From assembly GCA_003508005.1 (NCBI GenBank), contig DNUE01000064.1:25056-89055 (forward strand): 64,000 nucleotides of DNA, written 5' to 3'. Positions 25,533 through 34,130 of the stretch are shown here, piece by piece. A program made the position numbers and the translations under genes. The first letter of the stretch is position 1. Each line of letters begins with the position of its first letter. The stretch comes from Desulfobulbaceae bacterium (GTDB taxonomy: Bacteria > Desulfobacterota > Desulfobulbia > Desulfobulbales > Desulfobulbaceae). Under the pieces are notes generated by a model. That model ran no database searches, was not told the origin of the DNA, and was given only the letters and a program-made list of their open reading frames with translations.

Positions 25533-27170
25533 TTACGAGCGGGTAAAGGGCCTCTCAATGTAGACATAGGTAATGCAGGAGGCGATATAGGTCGCGAACA
25601 GGGTACAGACAAACAAGGGAAGATCGTTGAGGGAGAGCCCGAAATAGAGGTTGATCCCCTTGCGGACAACCTGCATGACCAGGGGATGCAAGATGTAGAT
25701 GCTGAAGCTTACCAGGCCGATGGCCCGAAGGGGAAGAAAGGCAAGCATCTTGTCCAGTTGGGTATTGCGGGCGGCAACGATACAGAAAATAAACAGGCCG
25801 GAGGCAATGCCGAACCATTGGTCATAGGCGATCCCCCAGACCATGGACACGCCCCACATCCTGCCGGTGGTGCCCAGCATGAACCCCATGAGGATGGCCA
25901 GTCCGAGCCAGGATAGGATCCGGCCGTGGCGCTCCTTCCCTTTCCTGGCGAATTCAGAGGGTTCGTACACTCCGTAGTAGAGATAGGAAAAAATCATGCC
26001 GGCGAGAAAGATGCCCACATAGAGGCGCAGGGCCTGATGATTCATGCCGTACATGGCAAAAACCGACGGGCCGACAAAATAATAGGAAAGGAACATCAGC
26101 AGGGTCAGGTTCACAATGATGGGCCAGACCTTGCCACGGAACAGCAGGCAGTTGGCCAGCATGAAAAAAGGGGTCAGCAGATAGAACACCATCTCCTGGT
26201 TGATGACCCAGAGGACACCGTTGCCCTGCAGAAAGAAATAATGCCTGAAGGCATTGTCAAATTCTCCGGGGATCAAAAAAACCACTGTGATATAGGCATA
26301 ATAGAGGGGCACGATGCGCTTGAACCGCCGGATGAAAAATTTCTCCCAGAAAGGAAGCGAGAGCGCCCGTTGGGGCTGCAGAACAAAGGGCCGGGCAATC
26401 AGGAAGCCGCTCAGGGTCATGAACAGCCACACCCCGATCGCCCCGATGCCGACCACCATCCCATAGGTATGATCCGCCACGATGATTACCGCGGCCAGAC
26501 CGCGCAAACCGTCCAGAGCATCGATATTCGAGCCGATGGAGGGTTTTTTCTGCAGCACATCGTGAAAGGAGGGAAAGGAAGCAAAATCAAAACGATACAG
26601 CAGGGCAAAGACCAGAACCGAAAAGATCACCGCCATGCCTTTCGGAAGCCAGGGATTGACCTCGACCAGTGGACCCGCGCCGAGGAGAGAAGGATCTTCC
26701 AGCCGGGAAACGACCTTGAGGTAGCCCTTCTCCAGGAAGACCTGCACGTCATCCTTACCGGGCCGGAAAAAACGCATGAGTTCTTCCGGGCCCATATCAC
26801 GGGGTTTGGCAAAACGGCTGAGAACCGTCACCTTGAAAATTTTCACCGTACCCGGACTGTTGCCCGGATCAAGGCGAACATTCCTGACCGAGGCGTTGTG
26901 CAGGCGGATCAGGGCATCAGCTTTTTCATTGGCCTGGACAGGGTCTGACTTGAACGAATTCTTTTCACTGAAGAAGGGATGCCGGTCACTGTTGCTGTAA
27001 TACAACTGAAAGGTATCGGGATGGTCAAGCTCAGCGGTAATGATCACCCGCGACGAGGCGGTAATTACCGCGAGAATGAGATGGTGCACAACGAAAAGAA
27101 ATACCCCGGCAGCAGCCAGGGATAGTATGATGCGCAAATACGATTTCAAGAACAATCGAATTGCTTCCAC
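25533..27170 (-). CDS. Acyltransferase 3 (AT3) membrane protein with N-terminal extracytoplasmic module
   Basis: A 545-residue protein. After a first membrane helix (about residues 10-35), an extracytoplasmic module of about 140 residues contains FQLYY, FFSEKN and VRLDPGNSPG. It is related to the module in the DUF2142-like protein at 20476-22359. A ten-helix AT3 domain follows, with LDGLRGLAAVIIVADH (the conserved R and catalytic-type His), GVWLFMTLSGFLI and RRFKRIVPLYYAY. AT3 enzymes O-acylate surface glycans such as O-antigen (OafA-like). I chose the GTG at 27170 because AAGGAG lies 9 nt upstream and the open frame above it overlaps the small upstream gene and is not protein-like. It follows that small gene by 4 bp. 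Confidence 0.87.
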   Translation of the reverse strand: MEAIRLFLKSYLRIILSLAAAGVFLFVVHHLILAVITASSRVIITAELDHPDTFQLYYSNSDRHPFFSEKNSFKSDPVQANEKADALIRLHNASVRNVRLDPGNSPGTVKIFKVTVLSRFAKPRDMGPEELMRFFRPGKDDVQVFLEKGYLKVVSRLEDPSLLGAGPLVEVNPWLPKGMAVIFSVLVFALLYRFDFASFPSFHDVLQKKPSIGSNIDALDGLRGLAAVIIVADHTYGMVVGIGAIGVWLFMTLSGFLIARPFVLQPQRALSLPFWEKFFIRRFKRIVPLYYAYITVVFLIPGEFDNAFRHYFFLQGNGVLWVINQEMVFYLLTPFFMLANCLLFRGKVWPIIVNLTLLMFLSYYFVGPSVFAMYGMNHQALRLYVGIFLAGMIFSYLYYGVYEPSEFARKGKERHGRILSWLGLAILMGFMLGTTGRMWGVSMVWGIAYDQWFGIASGLFIFCIVAARNTQLDKMLAFLPLRAIGLVSFSIYILHPLVMQVVRKGINLYFGLSLNDLPLFVCTLFATYIASCITYVYIERPFTRS

Positions 27171-27174
27171 CTGC

Positions 27175-27453
27175 TTATTCTCCTTGTTCCTCTGAATCTT
27201 TGTTATCCTCTTTCCTGGAAAACCGCTCCCGCAGCTTATACAGGCAATGGAGCTGCCGCTCAAACCTGACCAGGACCCTGAACAAGGGCCTGCCAACGTA
27301 GTGCAGGACGGAAAAAATCACAAGGCATTTTAGCCCTGCCCCTCCCCGGTAGTTGCCCAGGGGAAGGAAACGGGCCAACAGCTGGTGCCTGAAGACCCGC
27401 AAAACCGAATTGCCGGCCAGGTCGTTGCGGTTGTTCAGAACCGGGCGGTTCAT
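27175..27453 (-). CDS. Small protein of unknown function, coupled to AT3 gene
   Basis: I do not recognise this 92-residue product. It starts at an ATG with GGGAG 8 nt upstream, and ends 4 bp before the AT3 GTG, whose ribosome binding site lies inside its last codons. The translation is basic, with one moderately hydrophobic stretch in the middle (LKCLVIFSVLHYVG), a very basic RFERQLHCLYKLRERFSRK segment and an acidic tail (EDNKDSEEQGE). A single amphipathic or membrane-associated helix is possible. The strong ribosome binding site and tight spacing argue for a real gene; the lack of a recognisable family argues for caution. A 5' in-frame ATG at 27480 is an alternative start. Confidence 0.55.
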   Translation of the reverse strand: MNRPVLNNRNDLAGNSVLRVFRHQLLARFLPLGNYRGGAGLKCLVIFSVLHYVGRPLFRVLVRFERQLHCLYKLRERFSRKEDNKDSEEQGE

Positions 27454-27481
27454 GCTTCTTCTCCCTTCTCGATTATTCATT

Positions 27482-27510
27482 GTCGGAATCGTACAATATG
27501 CAATTCCGAC
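27482..27510. promoter_or_regulatory. Inverted repeat, candidate operator upstream of acylation cassette
   Basis: Arms GTCGGAAT (27482-27489) and ATTCCGAC (27503-27510) are perfect 8-bp inverted repeats separated by 13 AT-rich bases. The site lies 29 bp upstream of the ATG of the small gene that heads the AT3/MBOAT/AlgJ/DUF2142 run. The geometry suits a dimeric regulator or an mRNA hairpin in the leader. No U-run follows. Confidence 0.4.
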
Positions 27511-27580
27511 GCCGGCAAACCATATTACTTGTTAAAATCATAGCGGCGGATGCTCAGTATTTTCAGTTATTGCTGGGTCA

Positions 27581-29629
27581 TCATTCGTTCAACCGGTCCT
27601 TGATATGCCGGAGGAAGTAACGAAATCTGAGCAGTGGATTGAAGCGCAGAACGGATTCCGACCGGTCCCACAGGTGCTGCTGGGATTGTGCATACTGCGG
27701 CAGCGGTTTCTTCCCCCCATGAAAATCATCAAGGTGATGCCGATGTTTCAGCGCAAGAATCTCGGCGGTCCCGGGAAAGGCCAGTTTGCTGGTCAGCAGG
27801 TAGTTCAGCCACGGCTTGTAGTCATCAAGGGAGTACCCCAGCAGGGCTGAGGCGGCCCCATAGCGACGGGCGCCATCCAGGATTCCCTCCTGCAGGGGGG
27901 TATAGTGCCTGTCCTGCACATGCTCGGCCTGACCGGTCGCATCATCCACCCTGCGGAATTCAAGCTCATAGCCGGTTTCCGTCAGCCGGTAGCGGTTCAG
28001 GGTCGGGTGCGGTGCCCGGCAAGCCTCTTCAAAGACGTCCCTGGCGTAGAGGATGGAACTGCCGGCCAGGTCAAAGCGGTTCCGATCGTAGAGCACCCCC
28101 TCGATGTAGTTGTCCGGGGTGGTCGGATAGGGAATGCCGCGGGTGGCGCAGAACAGGAAGCCGTGACAGCGGGGCCTGTCTTCCCGGTGGGCGACGGCTT
28201 CGTACAGGAAACGCTGGATGGTGCCAAGCCAGCCGATATCGACCAGGGCTGCGTCATCTTCGGCAAAGAAGCCGAAATCATCCAGGTAGCGCTGCAGGGC
28301 ATCATTGAACTTCCGGGTCTGGCTCCTGACCGCTGCCTGAAATTCTTCATCCTCCAGCATTTCGTTGAAGCGCAGCCGATTCTTGGGGTCATATCCGGCG
28401 TGATGCGGACTGAGCGTCGTCTCGGGCGTCAGCTTGTGGCGCTGAAGATGGGGCGTGAGCGGGCCGTAATCCAGGTCGAAGATCCGGCAGACGTCCCGGA
28501 AATCACTGTTTCCTAGGGGCAGGAAGGCGATATCAGCGTTGGTCCTGGTCAAGCCCTGATAAGCGCAGCTTGCCCCGGCCAGGGCCATCCGGCTCACATA
28601 CAGATATTCGACCGCCGGCAGCTGCCCGTCGGGATACAGGGCCGGCACCGCCGCCTCCCACACCTTCTTGAAGGTCCAGCCCTCGCGAGAAAAAAAGAAC
28701 ACCTTCCGGATCTTCAGTTCCCGGCAGCGCTCGGCGATACGCTGGACAAAAGAGCCGATCAACGGGGCGAAAAAATTATAGCCCTCAACATAGAGCGGAT
28801 GGCGCGCTTCGTTTTCCGCCTCCAGTGGCATCATCAGCTGCTGCAGACAACGGCCGCGCCAGAAAGGCCTGCCGTCGCCGTAGTTGTAGTAACGCTTGAC
28901 GATGGCTTTGCGCCATTTTTCGGTGCTGTCGTGCAGCACCAGGGCCTGGATGCCGAACTCTGCCGGCCGCAGGCCGTCGGAGATGGGATTGTCCCCCACG
29001 TGCAGCCATGCACCCTTATCCAGGCCATATTTTTCCTGGAGCAGCGGAAAGGCCTTGCCGGAGGCCTTGGCCAGAAAGGTATCGGCAGAGGAAGCGACCG
29101 CCTCTGTATACTGCATCAACCCTGCCCGTTCCGCCAGGCGTTCCAGGTGCGCAGCAGGCAGGTAAATATCCGACATGATGAAGATCCGCTTCCCCTGCCC
29201 CTTCAGTTCCTTGAGCCAGGCGACGAACTCGGTGCGCGGCACCAGCATGGTTGATTCCGTGGCCAGCTCATATTCCGTCACCTGTTCCAGCAGGCTCGGC
29301 GCCATTTTCTCGCCGAAGATTGCCGCCAGGGTTTCCTGCATGAAACGGGGATAGCAAGCTTCCCTGTCCTCGAATTGTTCCCCGGTCTTTTGCCGATGCT
29401 CCTTTTCGATTGCGTCGCGCAGCTTTTGCACCCTGTTCCAGGACCAATTCAGCCCCGCCTGGACCGCAAGACAGGAAATATACCTGGCCACCGGCAGCTT
29501 GACCAGGTCAGGGTCATGGATCCGCCGGATGAGGAGGGTATCGAACAGGTCAAACGAAACCACCGACAGCGACGCCGACCGTCTCCGCCCCTCTGCAACC
29601 AACTTGTCCAGAGAATAATAGATCTTCAC
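27581..29629 (-). CDS. HAD-superfamily hydrolase-like protein (COG5610 type)
   Basis: A 682-residue cytosolic protein. Residues about 20-240 form a HAD-like domain: SFDLFDTLL with the nucleophile-type Asp (motif I), IFIMSDIYLP (motif II) and LHVGDNPISDGLRP (motif IV). The remaining roughly 440 residues have no fold I can name; DIGWLGTIQRFLYEA and FFFSREGW stand out and occur in predicted HAD proteins of polysaccharide loci. Reaction and substrate are unknown; phosphosugar dephosphorylation is only one possibility. It lies between the membrane spermidine-synthase-like gene (39 bp upstream) and the acylation cassette. Confidence 0.8.
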   Translation of the reverse strand: MKIYYSLDKLVAEGRRRSASLSVVSFDLFDTLLIRRIHDPDLVKLPVARYISCLAVQAGLNWSWNRVQKLRDAIEKEHRQKTGEQFEDREACYPRFMQETLAAIFGEKMAPSLLEQVTEYELATESTMLVPRTEFVAWLKELKGQGKRIFIMSDIYLPAAHLERLAERAGLMQYTEAVASSADTFLAKASGKAFPLLQEKYGLDKGAWLHVGDNPISDGLRPAEFGIQALVLHDSTEKWRKAIVKRYYNYGDGRPFWRGRCLQQLMMPLEAENEARHPLYVEGYNFFAPLIGSFVQRIAERCRELKIRKVFFFSREGWTFKKVWEAAVPALYPDGQLPAVEYLYVSRMALAGASCAYQGLTRTNADIAFLPLGNSDFRDVCRIFDLDYGPLTPHLQRHKLTPETTLSPHHAGYDPKNRLRFNEMLEDEEFQAAVRSQTRKFNDALQRYLDDFGFFAEDDAALVDIGWLGTIQRFLYEAVAHREDRPRCHGFLFCATRGIPYPTTPDNYIEGVLYDRNRFDLAGSSILYARDVFEEACRAPHPTLNRYRLTETGYELEFRRVDDATGQAEHVQDRHYTPLQEGILDGARRYGAASALLGYSLDDYKPWLNYLLTSKLAFPGTAEILALKHRHHLDDFHGGKKPLPQYAQSQQHLWDRSESVLRFNPLLRFRYFLRHIKDRLNE

Positions 29630-29668
29630 ATTACTGATGAAATACCAAGAACATAGGCAGCGAAATCT

Positions 29669-32056
29669 TCACTGGCCGGCCTCACTTCTTCCAATCCTCG
29701 GGAAAAGATAATAGGCCAGACAGTAAATGAGCAATGCCACCAGCAGGGTTACACGGAATCCGTAAAAAATTGACAATAGCACACTGAGAATGCCGCCAAT
29801 GACCGTAAAGAGCCCGTTCATGGCCCAGGCCCAGGCAATGGCGCCGCTCGGCTTCTTCTCGACGGCCAGAATCCCCAAGGGGAAAGGCATGCCCAGGAAA
29901 AAACCGAGTGGAAAGATCAGGGCAATGGCAACCGCGATGCGGACCGGCTCCCCAGCCTTGAGAAAGAGTTCAAAAACAACCTGATGAACCGCCAAAAGAG
30001 CGAGCCCGGTGACCAGTATCCCGATAAAGGGGACTTTCCAGCGGGCAGCAGGTGTGATTCCCGTCCTGCCTGAGAAATAACTGCCCAGGCCCGCGGCAAG
30101 AAGCATGGCAAAAACCACGGTGGAATAGGTATGGAGGGGGTAGCCGATGAGCTTCATGAAAATCTGGATGAAAACCAGCTCGAAGATGATAAAGCCTGCC
30201 CCCAGGCAGGAAAAATACATGAGCGCGCTGGCCTTCCCCTGCCATGGCGTTCTGCCCGCCTTTGAAAAAAGCAGGGGAACGAAGATGAAGATCATCGTAA
30301 ACAGGATCGAGGCTGTGCCCGTGATAATGAGGTGGATGACATCCTGCGGGAAATAGCTCCGTTTAAGCTGTTTGTTCAGGATGGCCGCCGTGGAAAAAGT
30401 CATGAAGTTGCCGGGTTCGGCGGAAAACTTCTTGATCTTCTTGCGCAGGAAGTTGAAATAGGGCCGGTCATCGGTGGATGCAGCGGCGCGGTATTCCATC
30501 TTCTTCAGCAGGGCCGAGGGCATGTTGCCGGAATAGAATTCGTCGGAGAGGAAACTCTTCTCCGGATTGATCGGGTCCTCGACCATCACTTCAACCCCAT
30601 GGAAAAAATCCCGCAGGCTGTCCACTTCCTCAGGGGTCCAGGGGGTCATCTTGATCAGCAGGGTCGGCAGGGTGTCGGCAATCTTCCCTCCTGCCTGGAA
30701 GACCAGGACATGCCTGCGGAAATCGGTCCGGCCGAGCTTTTTCCAGGCCAGGGCCGCGGTGGTGATCATCTTCGGGTAAATATGGTGATTGACATGGAGA
30801 AGGCCGTCCTCCTGCAGATGGGTAAAATACTCCAGATAGGCTTCCGCCGTCTGGAGATAGGTCGTGGCCATGGCCCCGGTGCCGGCGGCAATGGATGAGC
30901 TGGTATGGTTGGAAAAAATCTGGATGATGTCGTACTTCTCGCTGCTCGAACGCAGAAAGCTCCTGCCCTCGCCGACGACGGCGTTAACCCTCGGGTCATT
31001 GAAGATGTTGCCGTTATACTGTGCGTACAGTTCCTTGCCGACCTTGACGACAAAACCGACCAGTTCCACTGCATCCACATGGGCGGCCCCGTACAGCAGG
31101 GCGGCCTTGGTTTCCTGGCCGGCGGCGCTGCCGATGACCAGGACCTTCTGCCCGCTATCCCGCTTGAAATAATGAGAAATAAGGACATTCTGACCGCCGA
31201 AGTGCCTCGGGGTGTCGTCCGGCATGCGGCTTCTGAGCTTCTGGTAATCGCCGTCAAAGGGAAAGATGAAGCTGGACTGAGTGCCCCCGTCATAGGCGAC
31301 ATGCTTGCGGTTGAAGCTGGGCTGGTCGATGACGTCGATCTTGGAAACCGGATCCCAGTAGCTCCACTCCACCCGGCCCCTTTCCTTGGCGCTTTTGACC
31401 CCCCTCTTATCCAGATGGTCCCGGAATTCGAAATAACCGTCATGGAGGAAGGGAATGGCGATCACGACAGCCCCGGCCGCAAGCGCCGTCAGCGTCCACT
31501 TCCGGTTCTCGCTGAACAAGGCGGAGGCCCACAGTCCCAAGGTGCAGGCAAGAAAGAGCAACCCTCCCGGTCCGATTACGGGCAGCAGGGGAACCAGGAT
31601 AATGCAGCCGATGGCCGCCCCCACCAGGTCCCAAAAATAGAGGGCCTGGATTTGTTCGGCAAATTTGGAAAAAATGATGGTGAAGGCCAAGCCAATCAGA
31701 AAAAAGGGCAGGGCCAGCATAAAATACATGAGGAGAAAATATGCCATTCCCTTGGCAGGTTCCTGGTAAAGCAGATTGAAATCAAAGGGCAGCAGGTTCA
31801 GGGCAGGCAGGATGCAGAGAGCGGTGACGCCGAGGAGAGCGGCAAGCAGGGAGAGATACAGCCTGATCCTGCTTTCGTTCTTGACCGGCCTGATCGACGA
31901 ATACACTCCGGACAGGCCGAAGCAGAACATGGCCAGGGTGATGACCATGTAGGCCATGTTGGAATACCAGATGACGTCGAAGACCCTGACCAGGGTCAGT
32001 TCGAGCATCAGGGTCGTCAAGGCCATCAGAAAAAGGCCAAGAAAAATACGGCGCAT
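29669..32056 (-). CDS. Membrane-embedded spermidine-synthase-like (SAM-binding Rossmann) protein
   Basis: A 795-residue protein. Six or seven membrane helices fill residues 1-205. A spermidine-synthase-like Rossmann domain follows at about 220-550: VLVIGSAAGQETKAAL as the SAM/dcSAM-binding glycine loop, VDAVELVG with the ribose-binding Glu, and VVGEGRSFL. Another set of about six helices makes up the C-terminus, with an FPLGFFLGMPFPLG motif typical of membrane-fused spermidine synthases. Catalytic residues were not checked individually. Related proteins in bacteria are mostly uncharacterised, and polyamine synthesis should not be assumed. GAGGAG precedes the ATG. Confidence 0.8.
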   Translation of the reverse strand: MRRIFLGLFLMALTTLMLELTLVRVFDVIWYSNMAYMVITLAMFCFGLSGVYSSIRPVKNESRIRLYLSLLAALLGVTALCILPALNLLPFDFNLLYQEPAKGMAYFLLMYFMLALPFFLIGLAFTIIFSKFAEQIQALYFWDLVGAAIGCIILVPLLPVIGPGGLLFLACTLGLWASALFSENRKWTLTALAAGAVVIAIPFLHDGYFEFRDHLDKRGVKSAKERGRVEWSYWDPVSKIDVIDQPSFNRKHVAYDGGTQSSFIFPFDGDYQKLRSRMPDDTPRHFGGQNVLISHYFKRDSGQKVLVIGSAAGQETKAALLYGAAHVDAVELVGFVVKVGKELYAQYNGNIFNDPRVNAVVGEGRSFLRSSSEKYDIIQIFSNHTSSSIAAGTGAMATTYLQTAEAYLEYFTHLQEDGLLHVNHHIYPKMITTAALAWKKLGRTDFRRHVLVFQAGGKIADTLPTLLIKMTPWTPEEVDSLRDFFHGVEVMVEDPINPEKSFLSDEFYSGNMPSALLKKMEYRAAASTDDRPYFNFLRKKIKKFSAEPGNFMTFSTAAILNKQLKRSYFPQDVIHLIITGTASILFTMIFIFVPLLFSKAGRTPWQGKASALMYFSCLGAGFIIFELVFIQIFMKLIGYPLHTYSTVVFAMLLAAGLGSYFSGRTGITPAARWKVPFIGILVTGLALLAVHQVVFELFLKAGEPVRIAVAIALIFPLGFFLGMPFPLGILAVEKKPSGAIAWAWAMNGLFTVIGGILSVLLSIFYGFRVTLLVALLIYCLAYYLFPRIGRSEAGQ

Positions 32057-32083
32057 TTGTTCTCCTCAGGATAAAGGCTCCTG

Positions 32084-32998
32084 TCAGGATCGACAGAAGA
32101 TTTTTTTTATTTTTTCTTTGATTGCCCCGGCAAGCTGGCCGCAAAGAGTTTTTATCCCCGGGGTGCCGGGCCGGGCCAGGGTCTGCCGCACCGCGGCCAG
32201 TTCCTGCTCAAGCTCCATCAGCCGGTCCGCGCCGGCCGCGGCAAAAGGTTTGAACTGCTCACCGATCGCCGCCAGCATGTATTTACGGATAACCGCCTTA
32301 TCCTGTTCCCGGCCGAGAATGGCGGCCTCGCTCAGGGTGTTGCCGGAATGAATCCGGTAGTACAACAGTTTTTCGTCGGCAAGATACCGTACTTTCCCCG
32401 GATATGCCAGCATCACCCGGAAAATATAATCGTAGTCATGTAGGTAGCGCAGGGAACAGAATTTGCCAACGGTCGCGGCGGCCTCCGCGGACAGGAAGAG
32501 GTTGGAGGTGGTGACCATGAAGTTGCCCTTGAGAAATGCTACATAGAGGTCGCCGCACTGCCTGAAATACTCCCTGTTTTTCCGATGCCAGACATTCCAG
32601 CCGAATTCCGGGTCGATAAACTCCACCCCCTCGTCCGAGATGGGCACCACGTCGGTAAACAGGCACTGGGCGCCGGTTGCCTGCTGCTCCGTGATCAGCC
32701 GCTGCAGCCGGTCAGGGAAATAGACATCGTCGGAATTAAGAATGGCGACGTAGTTCCCGCGGACCATCCCCAGCCCCCGGTTCAAGGTGTTATAAGCATC
32801 CTGGTTCTCCTGGCTGCGGTAGATAATCCGCTCGTCCCGGTACGACTGGATTATCTCGCCGGTCCGGTCGGTGGAGCCGTCGTTGATCACGATCAGCTCA
32901 AAATCATGGCAGGTCTGGTTCAGGACGCTCTCGACGGCCGCCCCGATAAACCGTTCATGATTGTACGCCGGAATGATGACTGAAATCTTAGGCTGCAT
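32084..32998 (-). CDS. GT2 glycosyltransferase
   Basis: A 304-residue GT-A enzyme. It has KISVIIPAYNHERFI, VINDGSTDRTGEI, AILNSDDVYFPDRL (metal-binding region) and a later HDYDYIFRVMLAYP acceptor-side block. The last 40 residues are a possible coiled coil followed by a strongly basic tail (KEKIKKIFCRS), suited to peripheral membrane contact. It follows the methyltransferase gene by 163 bp and precedes the spermidine-synthase-like gene by 27 bp. Sugar unknown. Confidence 0.87.
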   Translation of the reverse strand: MQPKISVIIPAYNHERFIGAAVESVLNQTCHDFELIVINDGSTDRTGEIIQSYRDERIIYRSQENQDAYNTLNRGLGMVRGNYVAILNSDDVYFPDRLQRLITEQQATGAQCLFTDVVPISDEGVEFIDPEFGWNVWHRKNREYFRQCGDLYVAFLKGNFMVTTSNLFLSAEAAATVGKFCSLRYLHDYDYIFRVMLAYPGKVRYLADEKLLYYRIHSGNTLSEAAILGREQDKAVIRKYMLAAIGEQFKPFAAAGADRLMELEQELAAVRQTLARPGTPGIKTLCGQLAGAIKEKIKKIFCRS

Positions 32999-33161
32999 GC
33001 CGAACCATCTATGACCTTATCTCTTTTCTCCCGCCCGGAATGGGAACAAGGTTTTAAATCTTTTGCGCTTGAATCGCAAGATTAAATACTTGCCGTACGC
33101 TATGCAATTATTGATACCCTCGCAAAAGTCAAAACACTGCGCATCCGCCGCTGAAATTTCA

Positions 33162-34121
33162 TCAAGTCAGAATGCTTGCCGGCCTTAGTTCCGCACTATT
33201 TTCGGGACTGGCAATTTTTACGCCCACCGAAAATCCCCGGCTGGCATAGCTTATGTATCTGAAGGAAAGTCCGGAGGCGCTGATGAACTCCAGAAACGCC
33301 CTGCACTCATGTTCCTGCCAGCCCGGATAGTTGAAAAACTCGTCAAAGACGATCACCGTGCCCGGCACGATCCGCGGCCGCAGCAATGCCAACACCGTTT
33401 TTGCCGAGGAATAGAGATCGGAATCGATATGGATGAAGGCGGCGTTTTCGGCATGCGCCTCCAGAAACCCCGGCAGGGTCTTGTCAAACAAGCCGACATG
33501 CAGGGAGACATTCTCCCTGACCTCCGGCAGGTCGCCGTGCCGGGTGAACTTGCCGGCAGGCACATTGCCCCACTGCTCGGGAAGCCCTTCAAAGGAATCG
33601 AAGCCATGCACTGCCGCCTGCACCCGGGAAGCGATAAAATTGATCGTTGTTCCCGAATAGACCCCGAATTCCAGGTACAGGCCATCCACAGCAGCCTCGT
33701 CCAGGCAACGGCTCAACACCTCGAAAGGGGTGGCCATGCCCATGACATCGCTCATATTCTCGGCAGCAAACCTGGCCGACTCCCTGGTGGCCATCCGGAA
33801 GAGTTCATCCTTGATACTGTTGGGAATATAGGCATAGCTGAAATCCTCGCTCTGCGGCCGCAGCTGGCACTTTTTCCACATCTCTCCCCCGACCCGTTCA
33901 TCGGCCATGACCGCGGCCGCCGTCTCGGTAAGGGAAGTGCGGAAGGCAGGGTCCGCCAAGGCATGCTGCAACATATCCCTGGCGTGGCCCCGGACCGCCG
34001 GGTCGGCCAGCAGTTCCGATGCGATAATCCGCAGGTCGCCGCGGACCTCGGCATCATGCAGGGCGGTCCGGAACAGCCTGACGATTTTGCGAATGACTGA
34101 TTGCTTTATCTGGTTGAACAT
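33162..34121 (-). CDS. TylF/MycF-like SAM-dependent O-methyltransferase
   Basis: A 319-residue protein. The C-terminal 190 residues match the TylF/MycF (macrocin O-methyltransferase) family: YLEFGVYSGTTINFI as the SAM loop, VHGFDSFEGLPE, AFIHIDSDLYSSAKTVL with the metal-binding Asp, and VIVFDEFFNYPGW. These enzymes methylate sugar hydroxyls, fitting methylation of a surface glycan, perhaps as a chain-end cap. The N-terminal 110 residues are helical and repeat-like (HARDML, LTETAAAV) and have no assigned role. AGGGA precedes the ATG. It follows the large GT2 gene by 9 bp. Confidence 0.87.
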   Translation of the reverse strand: MFNQIKQSVIRKIVRLFRTALHDAEVRGDLRIIASELLADPAVRGHARDMLQHALADPAFRTSLTETAAAVMADERVGGEMWKKCQLRPQSEDFSYAYIPNSIKDELFRMATRESARFAAENMSDVMGMATPFEVLSRCLDEAAVDGLYLEFGVYSGTTINFIASRVQAAVHGFDSFEGLPEQWGNVPAGKFTRHGDLPEVRENVSLHVGLFDKTLPGFLEAHAENAAFIHIDSDLYSSAKTVLALLRPRIVPGTVIVFDEFFNYPGWQEHECRAFLEFISASGLSFRYISYASRGFSVGVKIASPENSAELRPASILT

Positions 34122-34130
34122 TTGCGTTCC

